Of a stretch of DNA of 64,000 bases, positions 50,659 through 60,233 are shown piece after piece; position 1 is the stretch's first letter, and each line of letters opens with the position of its first letter. The stretch is from Gemmatimonadaceae bacterium. GTDB taxonomy: Bacteria; Gemmatimonadota; Gemmatimonadetes; Gemmatimonadales; Gemmatimonadaceae. The DNA lies in the NCBI GenBank assembly GCA_020846935.1, contig JADLCY010000008.1, forward strand, positions 248,001 to 312,000, given 5' to 3'. A program made the position numbers and the translations under genes. A model generated the notes under the pieces. That model was given only the letters and a program-made list of their open reading frames with translations, did no database searches and was not told the DNA's origin.

Positions 50659-52004
50659 AAGGCCAGGTCCTCGATCGCCTTCGCCTCCCGTCGCAATCGG
50701 GCGCGCTCACGTACCAACGACGCGGCACGTTCTGGTCGTGCGCGCTGGCTGAGGTACCCCCGTGCTCGACGCCACACCGCGACGGCGCGGTCACGCCACC
50801 AGAAGTTGATCGATGCCGCGAGCGGGAGCGTCACGAGATACCCCAGGGCCCAAGCCCACCCGAACCACCGATCGAACAGGGCGGCGAGAAGTCCGTAGGT
50901 CAGCAGGACCAGGCCAAGTCCACCCACGAGCGTATGCATGGCCGGTTCATCGGCATTCTTTGCTGTGACTCGTCCAAGCGCCACGGCAAGACGAAGGGGA
51001 AGCAGATGGTTGAGCCAACCCCACACGGCGAGCGGCGCCGACGGCAGCAGAACCAGCACCTCGCGAACGGTAAACCATGTCCCAGAGCCGCGTCCGAGCG
51101 GCATACCCACGTCGCCGAGTGGTATATCAAGTCGCTGAGCCTCGGCCGCCCATCGAGCGAGATCGGAAGCAAAATGCTCGATGCGCTGAACGTGTTCCAG
51201 TGGGACTTCACTGATGCGTCGGCGAACACGATCGACGCGTTCTGCCAGTTCGATCGTATCGGCAAACGAAGGTCGAGGGTCGCCGATCGATCGAACGTCC
51301 TGAAGGACGCGCGTCAGGGTATCTGCGACGTCGAGCACGCGCGCCGCATCGTCGTGCGTGGAAAAGTTGAGAGTCACGTCGCGAAGGCCCGCGTCAAGCC
51401 TGGTGGTCAGCTGCTTCACCGCCGTGTCCAGCGCGACCAACTCCTCATTGACGGGGATCGGCTGACCGACGAGGAGCGCGACTCGTGAGCGCGGTGTTCC
51501 CTTGGCCTCGAACGAGATGCCAATCGGGACAATCGAGACATCACGCACGCCCTCCCGAACAGCCTGAATTGCAATGCGTGCACAGCCGCTTTTCAGCGGC
51601 GCGAGCATTGATCCGCTATGACTGATGCCTTCAGGAAAGATCAGGACCACGCGATTCTGAGCGAGGGTGCTGACGATCGTTTCAAAGGCGCCATGGTTGC
51701 GGGAGGATGACGGATGGTCGCCCGTCGTGGACTCGTCTGCCACACGACGCAACGGCACGATGCCCAAACCGCGCACAAGCACGCGCGTGAGGGGATGCTC
51801 GAGCAACGTGGCCTTGGCTGTGAGTCGCACCTCTCGATGGATCACGCTGGCCACGAGGAGGGCATCAACGAGCGCATTGTTGTGATTAGCTGCGAGGATC
51901 ACCGGTCCTGCGACCGGGATACGCTCCACATGCCGGGCAGCGATATCACGGTAGAACCAGCGGAGCGCTACGCGTGCGATGGCGCGGATGGCAGCGTAGA
52001 GCAC
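50655..52004 (-). CDS. PlsC-type acyltransferase, membrane
   Basis: 449 aa. N-terminal 1-acylglycerol-3-phosphate acyltransferase-like domain: VILAANHNNALVDALL (NHxxxxD type motif), IVPLRR, LIFPEGISHSGS. The C-terminal part adds several membrane helices (LLPLRLAVALG, VGGLGLVLLTYGLLAAL, WALGYLVTLPLAASINFWW). A lipid acyltransferase role is likely; the acceptor is unknown. It starts at GTG 52004, 15 bases after the UMF1-type MFS gene, so they form an operon. Confidence 0.85.
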   Translation of the reverse strand: MLYAAIRAIARVALRWFYRDIAARHVERIPVAGPVILAANHNNALVDALLVASVIHREVRLTAKATLLEHPLTRVLVRGLGIVPLRRVADESTTGDHPSSSRNHGAFETIVSTLAQNRVVLIFPEGISHSGSMLAPLKSGCARIAIQAVREGVRDVSIVPIGISFEAKGTPRSRVALLVGQPIPVNEELVALDTAVKQLTTRLDAGLRDVTLNFSTHDDAARVLDVADTLTRVLQDVRSIGDPRPSFADTIELAERVDRVRRRISEVPLEHVQRIEHFASDLARWAAEAQRLDIPLGDVGMPLGRGSGTWFTVREVLVLLPSAPLAVWGWLNHLLPLRLAVALGRVTAKNADEPAMHTLVGGLGLVLLTYGLLAALFDRWFGWAWALGYLVTLPLAASINFWWRDRAVAVWRRARGYLSQRARPERAASLVRERARLRREAKAIEDLAF

Positions 52005-52019
52005 GGCGAGGGGCTGGTC

Positions 52020-53387
52020 CTAGCTGGCAGGCTCGGTCACGAGGTCACGCTCGGCTTCACGGGCCTGGCGGCGCCCTTCTTCGACGTTCACACGGGTCAG
52101 GATCAGGGCACCGACGGCGAAGAATACAATCACGCCGAGAATGGCGCTGCGACTGCTGAATCCGAGTGCGAGCGTCACGGCGAACAGCAGCGGGCCAAAA
52201 ATGTTGGCGAACTTCTCGAAGACAGAGTAGAAGCCAAAGAACTCGCCGGACTTGTGCGCGGGAACCATGCTGGCAAACAGCGAACGGCTCAACGCCTGCG
52301 TACCACCCTGCACCATCCCCACCAGGACGGCCAGGATGTAGAAGTCGCTGGCATTCTGCATGAAGTAGCCAATGATGGAGATGCCAGTGTACGCGAGCAG
52401 GCCGATGAAGATGCAGGCCCGCGCGCCGAAGCGATCGGCGAGAAGGCCAAACAGCACGGCAAACGGGATCCCCACGAACTGCACGATGAGAATGGCGATG
52501 GTGAGTGACTCGCGTCCGATGCCGATCGCCGTGCCATACGCCGTGGCCATGCGAATGATGGTCTGGATGCCGTCATTGTAGACAAGGAATGCCAGCAGCA
52601 TGAGGAACGCATGCCTGAACGTGCGCAGGGTACGTACCGTCTCTCCAAGTCGCACGAAAGGCGTGACGAACATGCGCTGGGCGCTGGTTTCGTCAGCCTC
52701 ACGGGTACGTGCAGGCTCACGCACACGGCGCAGGAGCGGGAGCGAAAACACAAACCACCAAACGGCGACCGAAACGAAAGCGAGTCGTACCGGCAGGGTC
52801 CCTGTTCGACTCGCGCCATCGTCGCTCACCGGCAGGCCGAAGGCCGCCGGGGCAAGGATCCACGCGAGGTTGAGGGCGAGAAGGACACCGCCCCCGACGT
52901 ACCCCACCGCGTAGCCTGCGCTCGAGACGCGATCGATCTCTCGAGGATGTGCGATGTGCGGCAGCAGGGCTTCGTAGAAGACGACGCTTGCGGTCGCGCC
53001 GACGGTGGCAATCACGTACAGGCACCCGGCGAGCAGATGCTCTCCACGATCGATGAAGAACATACCGGCCACGGCCGTGACCCCAACCACCATGAACCCG
53101 GCCAGCATCCGCTTCTTTGCGGCCGCCACGTCCGAGATGGCACCGAGGATTGGCGAGAGGATCGCGACGATCACCGCCGAGACGACATTGATCGTGGCCC
53201 AGGACTGCAGCGCCCGGTCCGGACCGAGGTCGGCCGCCGCGACACCCATGAAGAAGATCTGGAAGACGGCGACCTGGATCGTCGTCTGGAATGACGAGAC
53301 TGCCCAGTCATACATCGCCCAGGCTCGAAGCTCCGGCCGGTCAAGACCGATACGGGCGAGGAAGCCCTGGGATGTGTTAGGCGCCAT
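52020..53387 (-). CDS. MFS transporter, UMF1/Atg22-like
   Basis: 455 aa, about 12 helices. N-terminal WAMYDWAVSSFQTTIQVAVFQIFF is the UMF1 family hallmark (YDWAxSAF), followed by SPILGAISDVAAAKKR and later GTQALSRSLFASMVPAHKSGEFFGFYSVFEKFANIFGPLLF. UMF1 proteins may export amino acids or other small molecules. ATG 53387 is used. It is cotranscribed with the acyltransferase. Confidence 0.9.
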   Translation of the reverse strand: MAPNTSQGFLARIGLDRPELRAWAMYDWAVSSFQTTIQVAVFQIFFMGVAAADLGPDRALQSWATINVVSAVIVAILSPILGAISDVAAAKKRMLAGFMVVGVTAVAGMFFIDRGEHLLAGCLYVIATVGATASVVFYEALLPHIAHPREIDRVSSAGYAVGYVGGGVLLALNLAWILAPAAFGLPVSDDGASRTGTLPVRLAFVSVAVWWFVFSLPLLRRVREPARTREADETSAQRMFVTPFVRLGETVRTLRTFRHAFLMLLAFLVYNDGIQTIIRMATAYGTAIGIGRESLTIAILIVQFVGIPFAVLFGLLADRFGARACIFIGLLAYTGISIIGYFMQNASDFYILAVLVGMVQGGTQALSRSLFASMVPAHKSGEFFGFYSVFEKFANIFGPLLFAVTLALGFSSRSAILGVIVFFAVGALILTRVNVEEGRRQAREAERDLVTEPAS

Positions 53388-53455
53388 GCCGCACACCCAC
53401 CAGGGAGCGTGATGAGCGATTGACGCGGGTCACCGGAGAGACAGATTTGGGCGTC

Positions 53456-54388
53456 ATGAGGCTCGCGCTGCGTCGAAGCTGGTGGTTGATGGCCGTGGCG
53501 GGTATCGCCTGCGAGCGTCAGGCTCCGGCGCGGAGCAACGATACGACCAGCCTGACCACGCCGCCACCGGACTCCGTGGTCACGGTAATCGATGTACCTG
53601 CTGCCGCCTGGGATTCCGCTGCCGGACCAATCTTCCTCGTTATCGGCGCCAACCCACAGCAAGCCGCGGTCATCGTACCCGGACTTGATACCACCGCTTC
53701 ACTCGATACGGTCGACTTCAAGGTGGATGCCTATCGTGCCATGCCCGTCGAGCTCTTTGCCAATGGTCGGCGACTCGGCACCGCGTCCCTGGGGCCTGCT
53801 ATCTCCATCGATGTTCCAGAAGACTGCTCGGCGTGGCCCGTGGTTGGTCTGACGGGAACAGATACATCGACATGGACGGTCGCCTTCCGTACGGATCGAT
53901 TCCAGCCGTTGACCATCGACTCGCTTCCAGAGCTGACCCGCGCCGATTCCCTCAAGCAGGTCATGGAGCTCGCGCGGGTCGCCTCGGCGGCTCCGGGTGA
54001 TACGGTCGAAGCACTCAAGGGCCTGCCCTTTGTCGTGAAACGCGCTTACTCGACCAGACTTCCCAATGGCATTCCCATGGTCATCGCGGAGGTGAGTCGC
54101 GCGCTCAACCAGGAGGCGAACCCGATCCAGGAACACCTGCTGCTGATCGCCGAGCGCGATACGACGCGGGCTCGCGACCTGCGCCTTGCATACCTGGAGC
54201 GGTCTGCGGGTGGTGAGGAAACGCTCGAATCGAGCGAACTGCTCTTGGCCGGGGTGCCTCGGGGGCGCACGGAACCCGTGGTGCTCCTTGCCCGGTACGT
54301 CGGGGATGGTGTGGTCTACGCCTTGCTCGAACGTCAGCCCGAGGGGCGGTGGCGCCTGCGCTGGTCAAGCCCCTATGCTGGCTGCTGA
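53456..54388 (+). CDS. Hypothetical lipoprotein
   Basis: 310 aa. The N-terminus MRLALRRSWWLMAVAGIACERQ has a probable lipobox (GIAC). The rest is rich in Val, Thr and Asp without known motifs; DVPAAAWDSAAGPIFLVIGANPQQAAVIVPGLDTTA is a conserved-looking start of the mature part. I do not recognise the family. It converges on the ABC permease gene with nine bases between. Confidence 0.6.
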   Translation: MRLALRRSWWLMAVAGIACERQAPARSNDTTSLTTPPPDSVVTVIDVPAAAWDSAAGPIFLVIGANPQQAAVIVPGLDTTASLDTVDFKVDAYRAMPVELFANGRRLGTASLGPAISIDVPEDCSAWPVVGLTGTDTSTWTVAFRTDRFQPLTIDSLPELTRADSLKQVMELARVASAAPGDTVEALKGLPFVVKRAYSTRLPNGIPMVIAEVSRALNQEANPIQEHLLLIAERDTTRARDLRLAYLERSAGGEETLESSELLLAGVPRGRTEPVVLLARYVGDGVVYALLERQPEGRWRLRWSSPYAGC

Positions 54389-54397
54389 CGGCTCGAC

Positions 54398-55315
54398 CTA
54401 ACTCGCCAGATCATCGGAACGCCCGAGTGCAGCCGGTGCGCGGGACCGGCCACCACCAACGGCGAGGACAACGAGCGTGAGCACGTAGGGGAGCGCGAGA
54501 AAGGCCTGGTAAGGGATCGCTGATCCTGCCGCCTGAAAACGGTACTGGAGCGCCGAGGCGGCGCCAAACAGGAGCGCGGCGAACGCGGCACCGTGTGGCG
54601 TCCAGCGTCCGAGCGCCACAATGGCGATGGCGATGAAGCCCCGACCCGCCGACATCTGCTCCGTGAACGTTCCCACGGTCAGCACGAGAGTTGCGCCAGC
54701 CAACCCGCCAAGTGCCGTGCCCACGAGAATGCCCAGCCACCGAACGCGACTGACACGAACACCCGCGGCGGCAGCCGCTGGCGGAAACTCGCCAACCGCA
54801 CGGAGCGAGAGTCCGGCATGCGTGCGGTAGAGCCACCACCAGGTGAGCGGCACGAGCCCGACCAGCAGGTACGTCATGGCGGATTGCGCAAAGACGGCGC
54901 GGCCGATCAGGGGAATTGCCGCGAGCCGAGGCGCGTCGATGGGAGCCAGTGTCGGGATGCTGAGCGCGACGCCATGCGCGCCGAACACGAGCGGAGACAG
55001 GGTGCCCGTGGCGCCATAGGCCGCGAGCGTGAGCGCGGTGCCGGTCAGGATCTGGTCGGTTCGAAGGCCCACGACCAGCGCCGCCATGGCCAGGCCGACG
55101 AGCACTCCCGCGGCAAGCCCACCAAGCAGCCCGAGCGACACGCCGCCCGCGGCTGCTCCGACGACGGCGCCAAAGCAGCCCGCCATGATGGCGCCTTCCA
55201 GGCCGACGTTGATTACCCCGGTGCGTTCGCTCACGCTCTCACCAAGCGCGGCGAGTGCCAGCGGCGTCGCTGTGCGAACGGTGGCTTCGAGGAACGCGGC
55301 AATCTGGTCCGTCAT
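54398..55315 (-). CDS. Nucleoside-type ABC transporter permease (NupQ-like)
   Basis: 305 aa, mostly membrane helices. LGESVSERTGVINVGLEGAIMAGCFGAVVGA carries the family mark (ERxGVxNxGxEG). This is one of two permeases of the BmpA-type purine nucleoside importers (B. subtilis nupNOPQ). The start ATG overlaps the stop of the other permease (ATGA). Confidence 0.9.
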   Translation of the reverse strand: MTDQIAAFLEATVRTATPLALAALGESVSERTGVINVGLEGAIMAGCFGAVVGAAAGGVSLGLLGGLAAGVLVGLAMAALVVGLRTDQILTGTALTLAAYGATGTLSPLVFGAHGVALSIPTLAPIDAPRLAAIPLIGRAVFAQSAMTYLLVGLVPLTWWWLYRTHAGLSLRAVGEFPPAAAAAGVRVSRVRWLGILVGTALGGLAGATLVLTVGTFTEQMSAGRGFIAIAIVALGRWTPHGAAFAALLFGAASALQYRFQAAGSAIPYQAFLALPYVLTLVVLAVGGGRSRAPAALGRSDDLAS

Positions 55316-56358
55316 GCCCGCCCCATCGCCATGCGCCGGCGCATCCAGATTGCCCGACTGCCCGTCACCCCAAGGATGACGGCGGCCTCGAGGACGGACA
55401 CGAGGACCGCTGGCACTCCGGCTTCGCGTTGCATGGCCGATGCACCGGCTGCGAGTCCACCAAAGAATATGCCGCTGACGGCGATACCGAGAGGTTCGAG
55501 TCCCCCGAGCAGCGCGACGGCGATGGCAGTGAAACCATAGCCGGGCGAAAGGTTCTCGTAGAGCGCCAGCGTTACCCCCGTCACCTCAACGCCGCCGGCG
55601 AGGCCGGCGAGCGCGCCACTCGTGAGAAAGACGCGCATCCCGAGTCGTCCGACATTGATGCGACTCGCGACGTGCGCCGCTTCGGGGTTCGCTCCGACCA
55701 CACGCACCCTGAAGCCGGCGGCCGTGTAACGCAGGATCCAGGACAAGGTGATGGCGAGCACCACGGCAAGCACGAATCCGGCGTGCAGTCGTGTGCCCGG
55801 GACCACGAACGGCAGTCGAAAGGCGGCATCGAGCGCAGGCGACTGCGGGTAGATGCCCGTTGGTTCCTGCAAGGGTCCGCGGACCAGGAACCCAACGGCG
55901 TACAGCACCACGAAGTTCATCATGATCGTGGTGATGACTTCGAGCACGCCAAAGCGCTGGCGAAGAATCGCCGGCCCGAGCGCCACAAACGCTCCCGCGC
56001 CCGACGCCGCCAGGAGAATGAAGGGTATCGCGACAATACTCGGGGCGCCGTGCAGCGCGTAGCCCATCGCCGCCGCCGCAGCGGCACCGCCGAGCAGTTG
56101 CCCATCTGCCCCGATGTTGATGATGCCCGTGCGGAACGCCAATCCGACCGCAAGCCCGGTGAGGATCAAGGGGGTGGCGCGTACGAGGGTCGACGAGGCA
56201 AACGTGCCGGGAGAACCAAGGGCTCCCTGAGCGAGCGCGCTCATCGCGCGTTCGACATCGGCACCCGCGGCGGCGAGGAGCAGGGCCAACATGGCAAGGA
56301 TGCCGCCCGCAAGCGCCAGGGCGGTCACGACCTCCCGGAGCACCGCCCGGATGCGCAT
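55312..56358 (-). CDS. Nucleoside-type ABC transporter permease (NupP-like)
   Basis: 348 aa from ATG 56358. FASSTLVRATPLILTGLAVGLAFRTGIINIGADGQLLGGA and LEVITTIMMNFVVLY match the larger permease of BmpA-type importers. The in-frame stretch upstream of 56358 is a shadow of the small membrane protein gene. Overlap with the second permease is four bases. Confidence 0.9.
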   Translation of the reverse strand: MRIRAVLREVVTALALAGGILAMLALLLAAAGADVERAMSALAQGALGSPGTFASSTLVRATPLILTGLAVGLAFRTGIINIGADGQLLGGAAAAAAMGYALHGAPSIVAIPFILLAASGAGAFVALGPAILRQRFGVLEVITTIMMNFVVLYAVGFLVRGPLQEPTGIYPQSPALDAAFRLPFVVPGTRLHAGFVLAVVLAITLSWILRYTAAGFRVRVVGANPEAAHVASRINVGRLGMRVFLTSGALAGLAGGVEVTGVTLALYENLSPGYGFTAIAVALLGGLEPLGIAVSGIFFGGLAAGASAMQREAGVPAVLVSVLEAAVILGVTGSRAIWMRRRMAMGRA

Positions 56359-56371
56359 CGAAACGCCTCGC

Positions 56372-56797
56372 CTAACGACCGCGCCGAGAGAGGCGCGAGT
56401 ATACGATGGCCGTGTCGCACAACATCCGGGCCTCGCCGTACGGAATCCCGAAATAGGTGTACGCGCGCACGGTGGCCTGCAGGTGACCACACGATGCACC
56501 CGCGGCGCTATCCGCCGGGGTCGCGGCTCGTACCGTGTCGACGCGCAGCACTCGGGTGGCTCGCACGAGGCCAAGGCGCTCGATGGGCAGGTTCCAGAGC
56601 GGGAGTGCGAGGGCCTGGGCGTGCTGCGCGTAACCACGAACGCCGGGGGGCAGGTGGGCAACGCCATCGCCGACCATCCAGCGGGGAACCGCAGCGCCGA
56701 GTGTGAACACGACCACCTTCCACGCCACGCCGATCATCAGGAGAAACACCCAGGGCCGCCAGCGCGAGCGATGAAGGGGGGCTGGGGCGGTCACCAT
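56372..56797 (-). CDS. Hypothetical single-helix membrane protein
   Basis: 141 aa, with one helix near the N-terminus (WVFLLMIGVAWKVVVFTLG) and an extracytoplasmic domain with two Cys (AAGASCGHLQATV, EARMLCDTAIVY). No family is known to me. It sits in the nucleoside transport operon between an MFS gene and a permease, with short gaps, so it may be coexpressed. Confidence 0.6.
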   Translation of the reverse strand: MVTAPAPLHRSRWRPWVFLLMIGVAWKVVVFTLGAAVPRWMVGDGVAHLPPGVRGYAQHAQALALPLWNLPIERLGLVRATRVLRVDTVRAATPADSAAGASCGHLQATVRAYTYFGIPYGEARMLCDTAIVYSRLSRRGR

Positions 56798-56807
56798 GGT
56801 CAGGAAG

Positions 56808-58034
56808 CTACTCCCCACCCGCTGCTGGAGTTCCGATGTGCGCTCGCGCAGCCTCGATCGTGGAGAGACGCCACATCGCAACCATGCCGAGCAGCGGCCC
56901 GATCGCCAGCGGCATGTAGGCGTAGCGCCATCCCCATGTGGCGCTCCACGCGGGCACGAGGCCGATCGTTACCATCGTGAGCAGGAATCCGAGTGCTGTC
57001 TGCACGGTGACGGCAGTGCCCACGTAGTCATGCGGCGCGAACTCCGTCACAGCGGCAGAGAACTGCGCAGAATCGGCCACGATGCTCATGCCCCACACGA
57101 TGGCAATCGCGACGACCACCAACGTTGGCCCCGACGTGGCCGGGCCAATGAGCAGGCTGCAACACCCACTGATCGCCATGGCCAGCATGGCGACGCGACT
57201 CCGCCCGACACGATCCGCGACTGTGCCGGCCCACAAACACCCGGCAGCGCCAGCTCCGACCGTTGCAAAGGCCAGGGTTGACGTCAGCGGGGAAGCAAGC
57301 CCATGGGTCGCGCCAAACGCCGACCAGAAAAGCCCGATGCTGCTCCACATCGCGTAGAGCTCCCACATGTGGCCCAGATAGCCACCGGTTGCCAGCACAA
57401 CACCGCGGTTTGCGAACACAGCGCCCAGGGCGCGAGCGCTGAAAGGTGCCGATGGCGCCTGGTAGGGCCCCTCACGCACCACGCAGGTGAAGAGGGCCGC
57501 GCCCGCGAGCGCACAACTCGCCGCTAACCACTGCAACGCTCTCCATTCATCTGGCGCCACGGCGAGCCGCAGCAGGTGAGGGACGGCGGAGCCAAGCGTT
57601 GTTCCCGCGACCAGGGCACCAATGGCGAGTCCACGATGCTGTCTCGTCCAGCCGGCGGCCAGCTTGATTCCCGGGGGATACACTCCCGCGAGCGCGGCGC
57701 CTATCGCGAGGCGCAGGAGCACCGCGGTCTCGAGCTGCACAGCTGGCAGAGCGAGCAAGGCCGTGCCGACCGCAGCGCCCAGCGCGCTCCAGGCCGCGAG
57801 ACGCTGTGGTCGCAGCCGATCGCTGAGCAGAAACACCGCGCTCACGAGAGATCCGGCGACAAAGCCCGCCTGTACGGCGAGCGTGAGCCAGAGACCGCCG
57901 GTATCGGTCGCGTCCCACTCGCGCACTATTGCGGGCGCGACGACCGTTGCGCTGAACCATGGCGACATGCCGAGGACGACCGCCACGACGAGAACGCCGA
58001 TCTGGCGCCGCGACGCTCGTGCCGCGACGCTCAA
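56808..58034 (-). CDS. MFS transporter
   Basis: 408 aa with about 12 helices. The start RQIGVLVVAVVLGMSPWFSATVVAPAIVREW and VAGSLVSAVFLLSDRLRPQRL (the MFS A-like loop) recall the cyanate/NNP-like MFS groups; the substrate is unknown. The TTG start overlaps the stop of the ABC ATPase gene (TTGA). Its position inside an ABC importer operon is unusual. Confidence 0.8.
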   Translation of the reverse strand: MSVAARASRRQIGVLVVAVVLGMSPWFSATVVAPAIVREWDATDTGGLWLTLAVQAGFVAGSLVSAVFLLSDRLRPQRLAAWSALGAAVGTALLALPAVQLETAVLLRLAIGAALAGVYPPGIKLAAGWTRQHRGLAIGALVAGTTLGSAVPHLLRLAVAPDEWRALQWLAASCALAGAALFTCVVREGPYQAPSAPFSARALGAVFANRGVVLATGGYLGHMWELYAMWSSIGLFWSAFGATHGLASPLTSTLAFATVGAGAAGCLWAGTVADRVGRSRVAMLAMAISGCCSLLIGPATSGPTLVVVAIAIVWGMSIVADSAQFSAAVTEFAPHDYVGTAVTVQTALGFLLTMVTIGLVPAWSATWGWRYAYMPLAIGPLLGMVAMWRLSTIEAARAHIGTPAAGGE

Positions 58035-59461
58035 GAACCGACGCCGAGCATGGCGCGACCCACAGCCTCGCGGTTGCTCGGCACCTGGCGCACCAGGCCC
58101 GCGTGCACCACAAAGACGCGATCGGCAAGCGCGAGGACCTCGTCCACATCATTCGAGTAGACCACCACAGCGGCACCTGCACGCCCCGCGGCTCGCAGTC
58201 GTTCGTGCACGGCGCGTGTCGCCTTCACATCAAGTCCACGCGTCGGGTTCTCCGCGACAATGGCCGGTGGGAGAGGATCGAGTTCCCGGGCAAGGACAAA
58301 CTTCTGTTGATTGCCACCTGAGAGCGCCCGCATCGGCGCTTCGGGGCCCGTGGCACGAACGTCGAACCGCTCCAGCGCCGACGCCACACGATTCCGCTCA
58401 GCGCTCCAGTCCATGCGACCATGCCGCGTGCCCAATCCACGTAGTGCAGCATTTTCGGTGAGCGAGAGGTCGAGGACCACGGCATCGCGATGGCGATCTC
58501 CGGGAATGAACGCGACGTCTGCCGGGACGTCGGCGCGCCCGGTCACCGGAATGACGCGACCGGCGAGGGCACGAAGCAGCTCGTGATGGCCAGAGCCCTC
58601 CACGCCGGCGACTCCGACCACCTCACCGCGCCGCACCTCGAGCGAAGCATGGCGCAACGAGACGCGCTCACCCGGCACATGGACGTCGACCAGCCGCAAC
58701 ACGACGTCGCCTGGCGTCGATGCCGATGTCGCGCCATGACGCTCCTCACGCGCGCTTTCGCCGATCATGGCGTCGACGAGCGCGCCTTGGGTGACCTCGG
58801 ACGCCGGAGCCTGCAGGACCGTACGCCCGGCGCGAAGCACCGTCACGTCATCCGCGACGGCCAGGGCCTCGCGCAACTTGTGCGTGATGAGCACGACCGT
58901 GTGTTGTGCCGCGGCAAACCTGCGGATCCACGCGAGGAGATCATCCACCTCCGAGGGCGCCAGGACCGCGGTCGGCTCGTCGAGAATCAGGACACGTGCG
59001 TCGCGGGCAAGGGCCTTGAGGATCTCCACCCGCTGCTGTGCGCCAATCGGCAGGTCACGGACACGCGCCGATGGCGATACCACGAGTCCCGTGCGTTCAC
59101 CAAGTGCCTGCGCTCGTCCGGCCGCGACGTGGGGATCGAATCGGCCCACACGTCCCAGCGCAATATTCTCTGCGACGGTCATGGCGGGGATGAGCGTGAA
59201 GTGCTGGTGCACCATGCCCACGCCCCTCGCAAGGCCGTCCAGTGGCGACCGCAGACGCACGACGCGGCCGTCGATGGATACGGTGCCGGCGTCGGGCTGC
59301 ACCATGCCAAACGCGATGCGCATGAGCGTCGTCTTGCCGGCGCCATTTTCGCCGAGCAGCGCATGCACGGTGCCTGGCCGAACCTCGAGATGCGCGTCAC
59401 TCAGCGCGGTCACGGCCCCGAAGCGGCGGCTGATTCCGTGAAGTGCAATTGCTGCGTTCAC
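58031..59461 (-). CDS. ABC transporter ATPase, nucleoside/simple-sugar type
   Basis: 476 aa with two ATPase halves. The first: Walker A GENGAGKTTLMR, Q-loop VHQHF, Walker B VLILDEPTAVL, signature LPIGAQQRVEIL (slightly unusual; LSxGxxQ is common). The second: degenerate Walker A VAGVEGSGHHELL, signature LSGGNQQKFVLAREL, Walker B PAIVAENPTRGLDV. This matches the NupO/MglA group. The GTG start overlaps the stop of the Nif3-like gene. Confidence 0.93.
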   Translation of the reverse strand: MNAAIALHGISRRFGAVTALSDAHLEVRPGTVHALLGENGAGKTTLMRIAFGMVQPDAGTVSIDGRVVRLRSPLDGLARGVGMVHQHFTLIPAMTVAENIALGRVGRFDPHVAAGRAQALGERTGLVVSPSARVRDLPIGAQQRVEILKALARDARVLILDEPTAVLAPSEVDDLLAWIRRFAAAQHTVVLITHKLREALAVADDVTVLRAGRTVLQAPASEVTQGALVDAMIGESAREERHGATSASTPGDVVLRLVDVHVPGERVSLRHASLEVRRGEVVGVAGVEGSGHHELLRALAGRVIPVTGRADVPADVAFIPGDRHRDAVVLDLSLTENAALRGLGTRHGRMDWSAERNRVASALERFDVRATGPEAPMRALSGGNQQKFVLARELDPLPPAIVAENPTRGLDVKATRAVHERLRAAGRAGAAVVVYSNDVDEVLALADRVFVVHAGLVRQVPSNREAVGRAMLGVGS

Positions 59462-60231
59462 GATCCCGTGGGGAGCGACAGGAACTCCGCGTGGATCCCA
59501 AACCGGGCCTCCAGCGCCGCGGCAATCGCCTGCACTCCAAGCGTCTCTGTTGCGTAGTGTCCGGCATAGATCACGACCAGGCCAAGCTCTGAGGCATCGA
59601 CGGTCGTGTGGTGCGGTCCCTCACCCACGATCAGCGTGTCGATCCCTCGGCGCGCAGCGTCGTGCAGCGTGTTGCTGTCGGCGCCTGCCCCGGTCAGTAC
59701 GGCCCAGCGCTTCGTTCGGGCGCCGTCGGGGAACGGAGTCGCGCGTGCCATGCCACCATGCGCGCTCGCAAAGCGCTGCGCGTGCTCCAGCAGGATCCGA
59801 GTCTCGACGTCAGTGACACCCGACGCACCAATAGCGCGGCCCTGGTACTCATGGAACGTGGCTGATGGCTCGAGCGCGAACTCGCGTGCCAGCAGCGCGC
59901 AGTTGCCAAGGTCGGGGTGCGCGTCGAGTGGGAGATGTACCGCGTAGACCGCAACGTCGTGCCGGACGAGGGCACTCAGCCGCTGCCACGCTGGCCCGAC
60001 GATCCGCTGCGCACCGCCCCAGAACATACCGTGGTGCAGTACCAGGAAGTTGGCACCGGTCGCGATCGTGGCGTCGATCGTGCGTTGCGAAAAATCCACC
60101 GCCGTTGCAATGCAATGCACGGGCCCTCGGTGATCGAGCTGGAGGCCATTCAGGGCGGCGGGATAGTCGGGAAAGCCCGGCACGTCGAGGAGCGCATCGA
60201 GCCAGTCGGCCAGGTCACGAGCGGCGGGCAT
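59458..60231 (-). CDS. Nif3/YbgI-family dinuclear metal-centre protein
   Basis: 257 aa. Metal ligands are in NFLVLHHGMFWGG, YAVHLPLDAH, and near the C-terminus VGEGPHHTTV / IYAGHYATETLG. This is the DUF34/Nif3 family (GTP cyclohydrolase I type 2 by annotation, but not proven). In this family TIGR00486-like proteins have unclear roles. ATG 60231 follows the stop of the substrate-binding protein by two bases. Confidence 0.9.
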   Translation of the reverse strand: MPAARDLADWLDALLDVPGFPDYPAALNGLQLDHRGPVHCIATAVDFSQRTIDATIATGANFLVLHHGMFWGGAQRIVGPAWQRLSALVRHDVAVYAVHLPLDAHPDLGNCALLAREFALEPSATFHEYQGRAIGASGVTDVETRILLEHAQRFASAHGGMARATPFPDGARTKRWAVLTGAGADSNTLHDAARRGIDTLIVGEGPHHTTVDASELGLVVIYAGHYATETLGVQAIAAALEARFGIHAEFLSLPTGS

Positions 60232-60233
60232 GC